Of a stretch of DNA of 64,000 bases, positions 10,945 through 21,578 are shown one piece after another. The position numbers and the translations under genes are program-made. The notes beneath the pieces were generated by a model. That model searched no databases, had not been told where the DNA came from, and worked only from the letters and a program-made list of their open reading frames with translations. Each line of letters starts with the position of its first letter. Positions within the stretch are counted from its first letter, which is position 1. The DNA is from Telmatherina bonti (taxonomy: Eukaryota; Chordata; Actinopteri; Atheriniformes; Telmatherinidae). The stretch lies in contig OW121821.1 of assembly GCA_933228915.1 (NCBI GenBank), positions 20,243,112 through 20,307,111 of the forward strand. Direction: 5' to 3'.

Positions 10945-13900
10945 TTAACTGATAAGGTCAGGGTATACATCATAGGTTGCATTCTGATGCTGCGATTTCC
11001 TCCTCATCTCCCGTTCAATCATCAAGTCAAATTCTTGTCTTTCTCTGAAAACACATAAACAATCATTTAATATATTTAGCTTCTGACTTTGTATTAACTT
11101 ATATTAAACTATCTTTCACTCTTGACCCTTTCCCCACTCACCTGTTGCTCACACACCGTCCTCTAAGGTACTTTTCTTCTGCCTTTTTTACTGAAACATT
11201 ATCCACCCCTGCAATGGCGTAAATGATCGCCTGCACACAAACACAAACTTTGAAACTTTTCTTTTTTAAAAAAAAAAAAAGAAGAAGAAGAAGAAAAACA
11301 AAAACACAACTCAGATGTTGCTTACCTCCGGTAGAAGCACATCTAAAACAAAAGGGACATGCTCCATGGATTTCACCTCAGATAAACAAGAGGCGGAGCC
11401 TACAGCTGATGCAAAAAGCTCACTTAGGTACCAGTAAACCTGGTCCAGTTGCTGGTCATCCTCCAAATATACGTTCACAACACGTCTTCGCTTGGTTCTC
11501 AAAAAAGAGCGAAGCCATCTGGACTGCTGCTCTCCTTGGATCACAGCCTTCAAAATAGAGAAATTTGACTAATTCTGACAGAAAACCTTTCATAGATGGC
11601 AAAAATGGTGACATGAATCACAAATGAGGACACGCACAGAAGTGCACAAGCAGTTCTACTTAAGCCACTGCTGGGCACATTAAATGTTTCTGTATGGAAG
11701 TCTTGCAGATATATATTAGAGAAAAGATACTGATGACACCATTTCTAATCATACCTGCATGACAAAACAGCAAGATTTAAACATTGATCCTACCAGAAGG
11801 TGTCGCTCCACCATGCGCTGCTTGACAATGAACTGTACGAGTTTCTCATTAGCACGGTTGTGGGCAGCATGGGTGCGATCTGGCAGCAACCTCTTTGAGC
11901 TCCTACAGATATGCTTGTCCTCATGTTTCTCATTAAAACTGTCTTCCCTTATGTCAACAAAAGGCTCCTCCATCAGGATATCACTGGCGATGGCAAGTTT
12001 CTCTGAGGCTGCCTGTGGACACTTCCTCCTCACCGGGTAACCTAGAGGAGTGATGAGCGTCATCAGGACCAGGCTCAGCTGCACAGTTTCCACATTGTGA
12101 TTGGCACATTTTTGTATTTATTAGGAAACTCACTCATGTCATGATTAAAGTACTCAACAAAGGAGCCAGAAAACGAGCCACATGCTTAAAAAAGAAAACA
12201 TAATTAGCTCGTGTGAAAAACCTGTCCTTTATAGGTTTCTTTTCATGCAAGCGCTCAAGTGTCAATACCTACCTATCCGTAGTCTGTAGTCGTCTATAAG
12301 TTCCAACGACCATGTGATAGCAGCATCATAGACCTCTTTGGCTTTATGCTGTCATTAAAAAATAAAAATAATGCAATCAATGTGAGAAAAATTGCCTGCC
12401 ACCATCAAAATACACGCTACTCAAAAAATAATATAAATTTTAGGCGCAGTCCTTACGATAAGCTCCTGGGCTTCTTCACAGTCAAAAGGCTTCAGCGACT
12501 TCAGAGTCACGCCAAACCTTCAGAAATCCAAACATTTAATAACATCTCATTAGACTTTCTACTTGTAAATACAAACATGCGTTAAGTCAACAAAGCAATG
12601 AGAATAAACACATTTTATGTCCCACCCTTTCTTTTTCTGGATGATTGTGTCTTCAATAAACACGATGCTCGCCTTCTTTTGCTTGCGGTTAACACTTTTT
12701 ACCTGCACACAAAATATCACACGTTTCATTAAATATCACATATTTAAAAACAAGTGAAACTTTGAAGGCTTTGAGAATTTTTGCCATTGTTTTGCTACCC
12801 AGAGAGCTTCATGGACTAGTAAATCCTCACTCCGTGCCGTGTCTATTAAAGTTGATATGATAAAAAAGATGTAACAGTTCAGACTACCTAATTCAGACCT
12901 TGAGCTAATGAAGTAAGGTCTTCTTCCCTGATTTGAGTACAAAAAAAAAAAACCCATCTTGTTGCTGTGAGAAATGAATTTTCCCACTTTTTCTTGCACC
13001 TACCAGTGCAGGCCAGGATGGATAATATCTATATTTGCACCACACAAATGTTCCCTCTGTTATGGATAGAGGCTCTGAAAGACAAAATGATAAACAAATG
13101 TAAGGAAAAAAATTTAAAATATTATGTAAAACATCAATTCAGGAAAAAGTATGTTATGGAAAATTTGATTATGAAGCCAAAATACTTCATGTTTCCTTCC
13201 TCTACAGTTCATATTAGTTATTTCTGTTTATAAATGGGAACAACACAATCCCAAACTGAACACCTAAAATCTTCATTACCTCAGACAGCACTACATCAGC
13301 ACCCCTTAAAACTTAAAAAACAGTCTTATGTCACCACTGTCCAGAGGAAGCATCCACCTCTGGGGTCTGGGAGGGGCCATCACGCAGGATACTGTAGTCA
13401 GACAGATCAGTACTTCAAAGACAGTATATGTACTCCAAACCGAAGACAAAAACTGCCGGTCCAAAAACCATCCTTGCTGACGGCGTAGGGTGTGTCAGTG
13501 CTTTTAGTAAAGCTCACTTCCACTCATTTAGATTTAAAAGGTAGCATTATTACAAAAGAATTTACTGACACTCCAGAGCAATGCATTCAGTCTTCAAGAA
13601 AGCATCTTTTCCAAGAAATGCCAAATATTTTTCTATAAGAACACAAAAATCCCATTCTGTACATTATGCTGAGGAAGAGGAACATTGCCGGTTCTGGACT
13701 GGACTGCCTGCACACGTGGTCCACCCCCAGTGGAGAATGGATGGAGGGGAGGAAAAAATAAATAAAAAAATCAACAAATACCTCTATGCACATCTTCAGA
13801 CGTGTTTGCAGGAAGGCGAACATATTTTAAATAACATGTTATTTTATGTCAGTACTATGTCATTACTTTAGGTGCTGCAAGAAGAAATTGCACCATTAAA

Positions 13901-14640
13901 CTTCTGTACTAATGATGTTAGACAGTACACAATGTATAAATCCAGTTAGAATGTAATCTTTGAGGAGTTTTTTTTCTTTGTTTATGGCCAGTCAATAAGC
14001 TTTTCTCACTTTTGTCCATTTGCATCAAGAAACTTGGGAGGTCTTCTTCCTCCTCCTCCACATCTTCATCTTCGCTTCTCGCATCTTCCTGGAGGTGCGT
14101 GGTGTGATTCTCATGGTGACTCAGCTCTATTGACAGATCTGAAGACAGCAAAGACTCTTTAGGGAAGAGGGGTGTGGAGAAAACAAAAACACAGTCAGAT
14201 GTTACTTTAGTCACCTGAAAAACCTCAGATGCTCTAATAACAGTCTAGAAAAACATAAATCTACATCTGGGGCACATCCTGAAAAAACTAGGGATACACT
14301 CAATTTGGCTCTTTGGATGAAGCTCCCACAACAAACAAAGCCTTGGATTTCTTTAAACTACATAATGAAAGCAGCATGGACAAGACTCTACCTTCATCTG
14401 TTACAGTAACCTCCTTCAGCTCAAATCTGGGCCTTAAGCGTTTAGCTGGCCGAGTATTAGCATCTTTTTTTAAATCCTGCGTCTCAGTTTTCCGCGGCCG
14501 GCCACGTTGACGCTTGACTGTAGAGACGTTGGCCTGCTTCTGCTCCTTTGCTGCGCTTTGTCTCAATTGTCTTGGCTGGGAGGTACGACTTCTACTTTGA
14601 TATCTTAAGTTGGAGCATGGTGAAGCCTTGTCTGATGTCT

Positions 14641-14687
<47 letters not shown>

Positions 14688-15514
14688 ACTTTAAGTAACA
14701 GCAGTATGTATAATCTGTACAACCAGAATACATGGAAAATACTAGCCAGTCAGCCATTATCCAAACCACTTAGTCTGAGAAAGGGTCACAGGGAAACTGG
14801 AGCCTATCCCAGCAGTTTTCAGGCAAAAGGCAGGGTACATCCTGCACAGCTCGCCATCATCCATCGCAGGGCCACACAGAGACAAACAACCACTCACGCA
14901 CACACTCACTTACTCACAGGGGCAATTTAAAGTAACCAATTAACCCAACATTCATGTTAGACAGTGGGGGGAAGCCAGAGTACCCGGAGAGAGCCCACAC
15001 ATACTTGAGGAGAACATGCAAAGAAAGGCCACCGCTCCAGCCGAGGATCAAACCACCGAGGCCACAGTGCTAACCACCATGCAGCCCCATGGAAAATACA
15101 AATCAATTAAAAAAAAACCAAAAAAACATTTAATTAGCATACCTTTGACCGAGTGATGGGTTCAGTGAACTGTAGCTGCACTGCATTTACTGCAGGAGGG
15201 GAAGTGTTGGGCAGAAGGTGGACTGGGGTGGAGGTCAGCTTGGCTTTTCGTCCTTTCCTTCTTCTTGGAGTGCTTGGTAAGGAATTCAAGGACTGGCTGA
15301 GAGTGGACAAATCAGTGCCTGCCACATCTAATTCCTCTGATGTTGGAGATAAGACAGTGTCTGCACTGATATTCTTTGCACATGTCTTTTTAGGTTGTCT
15401 TTTTCTTGTTTTACGTGATCCTCCTGAAAGACAATGTGCAGTCATATCTCTGCTGTTATCAGGAGTAATATCAGAACAACCAAAGGTTTTAAATGGATTT
15501 TTGTTACCTTTCAT
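10945..15514 (-). CDS. pwwp3a: PWWP3A/MUM1-like PWWP-domain chromatin protein, complete (558 aa)
   Basis: PWWP3A (MUM1, EXPAND1) binds nucleosomes through its PWWP domain and is recruited via 53BP1 to damaged chromatin (known in mammals). Coding exons, minus strand, high to low: 15508-15514, 15143-15423, 14392-14638, 14010-14156, 13004-13074, 12626-12702, 12457-12517, 12273-12348, 12134-12184, 11794-12041, 11326-11547, 11142-11230, 10945-11044. Lengths sum to 1677 nt, 559 codons with the stop, and every junction keeps phase. Residues 3-225 are low-complexity and basic/acidic, with QRGRPRK (AT-hook-like, about 120) and an acidic EEEEEDLPSFLMQ run just before the PWWP domain. The PWWP core VWCKYRYYPSWPAL ends at residue 251, followed by KKASIVFIED and TLKSLKPFDCEE. 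The C-terminal helical part contains KLVQFIVK, YLEDDQQLDQVYWYL and LPEAIIYAIAGVDNVSVKKA, all family hallmarks. It is shorter than human PWWP3A (about 710 aa) because the N-terminal domain is missing. It could be the PWWP3B-type paralogue. Confidence 0.9.
14138..14156 (-). other. pwwp3a: Competing 3' splice sites of pwwp3a exon 5, 18 nt apart
   Basis: Two good acceptors are in the same phase: CCCTAAAG|AG (exon top 14156) and TGTCTTCAG|AT (exon top 14138). They give DE-ESLLSSD-L or D-ED-L versions differing by six residues in the acidic linker. I used the longer one, and either is compatible with the frame. Confidence 0.5.
14644..14682. repeat. (CA)n microsatellite abutting the pwwp3a exon 4 acceptor
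   Basis: About 19-20 CA units on the plus strand, so (TG)n on the transcript strand. It ends only about 5 nt before the acceptor TTATAG of exon 4 (exon top 14638) and takes the place of the normal polypyrimidine tract. Confidence 0.95.
14751..15090 (-). mobile_element. tRNA-like SINE composite of teleost type
   Basis: Read on the minus strand from 15090, it starts with GCATGGTGGTTAGCACTG (A-box-like), then GGTTTGATCC (B-box-like). It continues through the familiar fish repeat body (GGGTACTC, a short CA-rich stretch, AATTGCCCC) to the tail GATAATGGCTG near 14751. It lies in the pwwp3a intron between exons 3 and 4. The family identity comes from memory of common fish repeats. Confidence 0.7.
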
Positions 15515-15678
15515 TGCTGTCCTCTCATCTGGGAAATTTCCTTATAGTTCATTGGCTCGCTGAATACTTCCCAGTTTAATCTGTGTCAAGAATGGGATTT
15601 ATTCAGGCTAATTTTCTTCAGAGGGGCAACGTGAGTTTCCACTGTAAGCATGAGCGTTGTCTGACAGGTCAGGAGTGT
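15511..15678 (-). other. pwwp3a: pwwp3a exon 2: 5' UTR with two upstream ORFs
   Basis: The exon carrying the start codon (acceptor TTTTTCAG at about 15679, donor AAAG|GTAACA at 15508) contains two short upstream ORFs: 15586-15651 (21 codons plus stop) and 15511-15552 (13 codons plus stop). The second ends in a TGA that overlaps the main ATG (A-TGA arrangement at 15511-15514). They are expected to lower initiation at the main start or to allow reinitiation. The main ATG context, CAGCAATGA, has purine at neither -3 nor +4 of ideal strength. Confidence 0.6.
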
Positions 15679-16329
15679 CTGAAAAACGAGAAGTGAAAAC
15701 ATTTAACCAACCCGATGTAAGTATACTTTTTACCCAATCTCTTGGGTCATGTTTGCGCCTTAAGATTGTGCAGTTTTGACACTGCTGAAAGCCATTTCAT
15801 ACCATTTTTATGAAAAAGGATTTCTTGGATACATGAAATTCACCAACATATACACCTCTTTCTTAATTGTTTTTAAAGCCACCGATACCATGTTAACAAC
15901 CACTTTAAAAATAAACAAACATGGTAACCACGTAAAATTTAGATTGTCTGTCTTGCTCAGTTCACCCAAAGAAAACCTAGTAGTTTTACTCCAAATTATA
16001 ATTGTCCTTCGGATGAGTTGAGCAAGAAAGACTGTTTGACAGGTGAGGGATCAACTGCGGTGTTGAAATTGAAAACAATAATAATAATGAAACGACATTA
16101 TAAAGAGGCTCCAAGTAAAGAGTTCGCTTGTTTTATTGGTAATACATTAGGAGACATAATACACTAATATAAAGTCAAAGCGGTCACTCAGTTTGCACGG
16201 TTCCTTAAGGAAGTAGTGCCTCAGCTACAGTTTAAGGGAGACTTCGGTACAAGTTAACATGTTATTCAACCAAATTATTCAAAGCAATAGTTAGAAAAAA
16301 AAAGTGAACAATCCACAAAAGCTTAAAAT

Positions 16330-16480
16330 GTAAACCCCAGGGCGAACCAGCTAAACTAGCCTAGCTAAAGGTAGCTACTCACCGTTAAGTTTATGTATTG
16401 TTGTTGTTCGGTAGCTAGCAACCAGTGCTGACATAGCAATCTGGCATCGTGGTTCCTGTCCGTATATACTGTTGCTCAAA
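16330..16480 (-). promoter_or_regulatory. pwwp3a: pwwp3a 5' UTR exon 1 and promoter
   Basis: A strong donor AACG|GTGAGTAG on the minus strand at 16383/16382 can end a non-coding first exon that splices to the acceptor at about 15679. The surrounding sequence again carries TTAGC/GCTAAC-type motifs (CTAGC, TAGCTA, GTAGCTAGC), as in the ahctf1 promoter. The transcription start is inferred to lie at about 16430-16480. Confidence 0.45.
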
Positions 16481-16915
16481 AGCGCTGATTGTATTTAAGT
16501 TCAGAATTACAAAGAATTAAACTCAGATAGTGAAAGTAGCACGGCGTGCACACTGCTGCGAACAATTTGTTTTCATTCGCGACTTTCTGAACAGTCTCAA
16601 ACATGACGCCTTTAGCCAAACGCCGCCCAGTGGTCTGGAATGTGTTGCTTTAACTTTTCTAATGGTTGTTTGTGTGAAATGGTTGGAGGTAAAAGCCGTC
16701 ACAAGCTGTAATAAAATGTGATTATATTTAAGATACGCAAAGATTGTCTCCAGTTCAAACACCGCCGGTTCAAGCTATGCAAGACAATATTGATCTATTA
16801 TGTTATTGCTCATAAGCGATTGAACTTTGTGATGGAATTAAACTGTACTTAGCTACTTAAAGAAATTCAACAAAAAAACGAAATAAATAGCCTAATAAAT
16901 AAATGGGACATAGAT
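16481..16915. other. Intergenic spacer upstream of pwwp3a
   Basis: No gene is seen. Short open frames occur on both strands in mutual shadow with no recognisable protein and no splice context. The sequence lies between the pwwp3a promoter and a hAT-like insertion. Confidence 0.5.
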
Positions 16916-16923
16916 TGTGTTGA

Positions 16924-17201
16924 CAGGGCCGGATTAAAAGTGCAGAGGCCCCTGGGCCCAGAGTGTTCCAGGGCCCCCCTTCCCCACTGCAACATTGTGA
17001 AAATTGTGAATGATACACGGTGAAACGAAATTTCTAACATCTCTCAGCCAGTGGTACTAATAGCAACACACTGGACACTTTAGTGTAACCATGTGGCTTT
17101 TATATACATTGTGTTTTTTGTCCAAACTGCTAGTATTTTCCCTACGTGGGCGTGGGCCCCTGGGTCTGTGCCCATAATGCCCATTGGATAATCCGGCCTT
17201 G
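16924..17201. mobile_element. Non-autonomous hAT-like element (MITE) with perfect 8-bp target duplication
   Basis: Terminal inverted repeats are CAGGGCCGGATTAA on the left, and the right end reads CAAGGCCGGATTAT on the complement. The element is flanked directly by TGTGTTGA at 16916-16923 and again at 17202-17209, an exact 8-bp duplication typical of hAT transposition. It is 278 bp with no transposase coding capacity and a GGGCCCCTGGG-rich subterminal part. Confidence 0.85.
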
Positions 17202-17209
17202 TGTGTTGA

Positions 17210-18829
17210 ACTCAGCATGGGTTTTATTTATTTATTCTTTTTTTTTTTTTAGCTATATATCAAGGATACATTTGAAATTCATACAATAAATGTTTAGAAA
17301 ATTAACAAAATGACCACATTTTCTGTGCTCCTAAATGTTACATGCATATTTAACACACTGTTCATTTTGACTTGACTTGTTAACACCTTAATCAGTTATA
17401 TTAAAATGACTTAAACTTTGTAGTCAATACATTCAGACTGTTTTATTCAACTGTTGATTACTTGCGATTGTGAGCAGCGACAATCACGGGGTAGATATTT
17501 AACTCTTATGTGATCCTCTGGCCTTCATGGCTTCTTTTGTACATGATTATAATTTCAGCTGAGTAAGGTTCAAGGTATGCATTTTTGCAAGTTTAACTAA
17601 ACTTGGTTTAAATCCAGTATCTTTTACTCTCACATTTTATACTCTATTGATACATTGTGCACCCTTTGGTGACCTTTGTGACCAAAAAATGTCCACGCAC
17701 AAAACCTGCTGCAAAATGATCCCACATCAGTATTTCTTTCTAAGTTTATTTACTTTTCATAAATCATTTAAACAACTTCTTAACATATTTACATTACCAA
17801 GCTTTCAATAATTTTGTAATAGATATGGCAGTAATTCTAAAATTCAAAGTAGGACTTTCATTAAAAAAAAAAAAAATTGGTTATGTTTGGTAGTTTTGTA
17901 AGTTTTGAGCAGTTCCAAGCTGCAGCATTCAGATGTTAAAAGAAAAAGCTTTGGTAGCACTTCTTGGTCCATAATGTGATCTAATATAAGCTAGCTTTTT
18001 AATAGGATACATTCACTTTTATGCAGGACCTCTTGTGAAAAAAAACCCCACACAACTTGTTCTCTTTAAAAAAGCAAGTGGCCTACAAAAATGACAAAAG
18101 ACACACTCAAAAAGTTTATTTTACATGTGTTTACATATTTGGGCCTATCTGCCACTTTTTAAAGTGAAGACTGCCCTCACCTGGTCTGGCAGTTTAATCA
18201 TGACCCTGTCCTCATTTGTAGCCAGCACCCTCAGGATGCTCTGGTTGACTTTGGTTTCAATGTGTGTATTTTAATTGGCTTTTAAGCAGTGTGTTGTTTT
18301 TTTGTTTGTTTCTTATTTTGCTTTGTTTTAAAATATCATTATTCTTGGTGTTATCTTATTGAGTCCCAGCGATGATCAAGATGACTGGGAGGGAGTTGAA
18401 CTAACAGGCTTCCTCCCACCACTGGGCCCATTTTAAAGTATCTTTAATTTGATTTGATTTGTTTATACCTTTTTAACTGTTTCCCTTGTTCTTCTCTTTT
18501 CAGAGTATCCATAGACACCAGTACCAGGTTGGGTAGATCTTTTTGAATTTTAAAATGTATATATTTTTAATATTTTGTATAAAACACTTAACATATATTG
18601 GATTATATGCCTCTGCCTGTTTAGAGTAAAAAAGTATTTGAACTACCTTGTGTCACACAATGACCCATACACTGACCAAAAGGGTCTTCTTGGCCATTAC
18701 TTGCTATGGCTCACACTACTGTGTTAAAGTTCACTTATGAGAACAAGAGAGAAGAACTGCTGAGAAGAACAAGAGAGGCATCAATCATTTGACTTTAAGA
18801 AAGAAGCCCTGCATAAACCTGAGAAGAAA
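17210..18829. other. Intergenic, AT-rich, no supported feature
   Basis: Poly-T and AT-rich stretches, with no reading frame or splice pattern that I can support. Some of it is probably decayed transposon sequence that I cannot assign. Confidence 0.5.
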
Positions 18830-19140
18830 TTTGGGTCAAAATGAGTCAAACATATACATAAAAATCCATTCTGCCTTGTGTCAACAGTTAGGTGGCGATG
18901 TGATGTGTGGACCGATATGTTCACACTTTGGGCTCCTTAGTTCCAAAAGAGTGTCATTTAAACACAGCCTACCTGACTAATTGATCATGCCCCGAATTAC
19001 TTCCAGCCAGATAATGCACCATATCACAAAGCTTAAATAACATCAAATTGGTTTCTTGAACATGACAGTGAGAGTACTGTAACGAGTTCACTCCAATGGC
19101 TTTTGGATGTGGTGGAAAGGGAGAGATATCATGGACGGGT
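18830..19140 (+). mobile_element. Decayed Tc1-like transposase 3' fragment
   Basis: The plus strand holds relics of a Tc1/mariner transposase: TTCCAGCCAGATAATGCACC (Q-DNAP motif, part of the catalytic region), then GGTTTCTTGAACATGACAG and TTTTGGATGTGGTGGAAAGG (the L-W-D-V-V-E-R block). The frame is broken by stops and indels, for example the segment before the WDVVER block, so it is inactive. Family assignment is from memory of fish Tc1 copies. Confidence 0.7.
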
Positions 19141-19334
19141 TTCCCATTCATAATGGGAGACCCATCCATGAATCCCATCATGAATAACAGACATGAGGAC
19201 AGACAGATAATTGGGGTTAAAAAAAAAAAACAACGCCTTGGCAGAGATAATAAATGAAACTTAAGTTGCAAAATGCCATTGAGATACTATTTATCCATGT
19301 TGTTCTCATATGCTTTTTGGGGAACCCAACTGAC

Positions 19335-20100
19335 AGGAAGTGCTTTTGCATTGCCACCTCAAAACCAACCAGTTTCTTAGATTACAAAGATGTCTTACAG
19401 ACATCAAGACCTGGATGATTCTGAATTTTCTCCTTTTAAACTCAGACAAGACAGAGGTCGTTATCTTTGGGCCTGAAAAACTTAGGACAAAATTGTCCAG
19501 TTATGTAATTAATCTGGATGGCATTAATCTGGCCTCCAGCACCACTGTGAGAAAGCTTGGAGTCCTTCTTGACCAGGATTTGTCCTTTAGGTCACATTTA
19601 AAACAGGTTTCTAGAATTGCCTTCTTCCATCAGAATAATATTGCAAAAATTAGGGGCATCTTGTCTCAGAAAGATGCAGAAAAATTAGTCCATGCCTTTA
19701 TTACTTCCCGACTGGATTACTGCATCTCCTTATTTTTGAGTTGTCCCAAATATGCCCTGAAAGTCTCTAGCTGATCTAAAATGCTGCCGCAAGGGTTCTG
19801 ATGAGGACTAGCAGGAGAGATCCTATTTCACCAGTTTTAGCCTGTCTATATTGGCTCCCTGTTAAATCCAGGATAAAGTTTAAAATTCTTCTTCTCACAT
19901 ATAAAGCTCTCCATAAACCAAGCTCCATTGTACATCAAATATCTCATAGTTCCATATTTTCCAAATAGAGCACTTCACTCTCAGACTGCAGGTTTACTTG
20001 TGGTTCTATGTATGAATTGGCTTGAAATGATGTTAAAGTGCCCTGTGACAACATTGTTGTGAAGTGGCACTATACAAATAAAGCTGAATTGAATTGAACT
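19335..20100 (+). mobile_element. Truncated L2/Rex-type LINE: RT C-terminal region and 3' tail
   Basis: An open stretch up to 19774 encodes typical non-LTR retrotransposon segments: FLLLNSDKTEVVIFGP, TTVRKLGVLLDQDLSF, KDAEKLVHAFITSRLDYC. Stops and frameshifts follow (ORF stop before the usual NAAAR block). The 3' end at about 20020-20100 is AT-rich with ACAAATAAAGCTGAATTG and a short GAATT pentamer tail, the usual mark of this group. It is 5'-truncated and dead. Confidence 0.8.
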
Positions 20101-20759
20101 ATTGTGATGTAGTTTGAATTTGTTGAGCTTGAGTTCAGTATACAGAAGAGATGGTGTTTTCCTGCTTTGGCCTCTTGACCTGTTACATCTTTGCCAATGC
20201 CATCTGATCAGCTACAGGTTCATCAGCTGCTGTTGGCAGACATTTGCTTCTAGCTGATGACGTTTTCATTGCCAGTGTTTCACTAAATGTAACATTTCTG
20301 TGAAGATTTGAATCTCCTCATATAGCGTTAGGTTGTGTGCTCCTGGAGTAATGCCCTCATGGCAACAGCAGAGTGCACTGTGTAATCATTCACAAGCGGC
20401 TCTCAGGTCTCTAGAGTGGGTTGAGACAAGGGCTTCTCTTCCAGATTCATGCTCATGCATAGATTTTTAGGTTTCCAAAAAGGTAAGGTCATTAAACTAT
20501 CATATATTTTCCTAACAATTCTAACTTCCATTTCTTGTGACAAGCTTTCTGGCACTATTAAGAATTAGTTTTAGCTGACATTTTTTGTAAGAAATTTCTT
20601 GAATGAAAATGTTCCTCTTTATTTCTTTATTTGTTGACTGTTTCTTAACATAAGTGTCACTGCCAAAACCATTCATTCTGAAGTTCTGGGGCTATACGCC
20701 TCTTGTTGAACATGTGTCAAAGACCATAGCTCCCAACAAATGTTTCGTTAAAAATACAG
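20101..20759. other. Intergenic spacer before the kif26b promoter
   Basis: Nothing recognisable. No gene, repeat family or strong motif can be supported here. Confidence 0.5.
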
Positions 20760-21524
20760 TATCTCTCTTCCTTCCCCAGGCTTGTAGCAGTCCACCTGCC
20801 ACTCAGCTGGAACCTCTGGATGTGCATTGGCCTGAGGTCGATGAGAGGCAGGTTGGCCCCGCCCTCATCCAGATGTGCGTCTCGCTCCAATCTCTTCAGT
20901 CCACTGCTGGCCTCAGCAGAGCGCGCAGCCAGGGAAAGTCAACAGGAGGGTGCGCAAATGACCATTTAAAAGTCTCAGTCAGGAGGACCTGACTCCTGCA
21001 GCTGCGCTTAGCATCAGTAAGGTTCTTTCTTGTCATAACGAGTCGTGACTTTGTCGTTAGACCTGGCTTCACCCTGGGGGCGGGAGATTTACCTGAGCAG
21101 CGTGAGACGCAGAGCTGATGAGAGGCAGGGCGGTGCGCGCCGCGGTGCCAGTCCAGCGCGCTGCGGATCAGGGAGCCTCACTGAGCGCACAGCAAAATCT
21201 GCTGACTGGGAGCGGTCTGCTCGACGCGCCGGAATATTCTGGCTTTGAGAAGTCCTCCAAAGGCTTTTCAGTTTTATTCTGACGCAACAAAACCGCAGGG
21301 GAAAAAAAAGAACCATCTGAAATATTTTACCTTTTGGTGGCGGGATGAGGATGTAACCGGTTCCCACATGCATCTAAGAGCAGCTTTGGGTTTTTACCTC
21401 CAGCCCAAGAAGAGCAAACTGCAGGGGAGCGTAGTTAATTGAAATCGATCCAGAGGTTTCTTTTTGAATGTGAAGCGGCAGCAGAGCTTCTTTCTCCTCT
21501 CCTCCCCCTCCTCTCACCTCCAGC
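20760..21524 (+). promoter_or_regulatory. kif26b: CpG-rich promoter and 5' UTR of kif26b
   Basis: The local base composition changes to GC-rich with many CpG (for example GTGCGCGCCGCGGTGCC near 21132). A TATA-like CATTTAAAAG lies at about 20961-20971, and a possible 5' UTR donor ATCA|GTAAGG is near 21017. Immediately before the ATG is a long pyrimidine tract ending CTCACCTCCAG, which resembles a 3' splice site, so a 5' UTR intron is possible. The start site itself is inferred. Confidence 0.5.
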
Positions 21525-21578
21525 ATGACTTCACTGTCGGGGACTAAGGAGAGGAGCAGCCGGAGCAGAAAATATGGG
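21525..21578 (+). CDS. kif26b: kif26b coding exon 1
   Basis: 18 codons starting at ATG 21525-21527 (context CCAGCATGA) and ending KYG before the donor GG|GTAGGT. The same K-Y-G boundary exists in human KIF26B. Arginine and serine residues dominate. Confidence 0.85.

Noticed and set aside
13234..13871. Open frames of 84 and 96 codons on the plus strand between pwwp3a exons 5 and 6
   Set aside because: Intronic on the other strand, with no splice consistency and no recognised domains.
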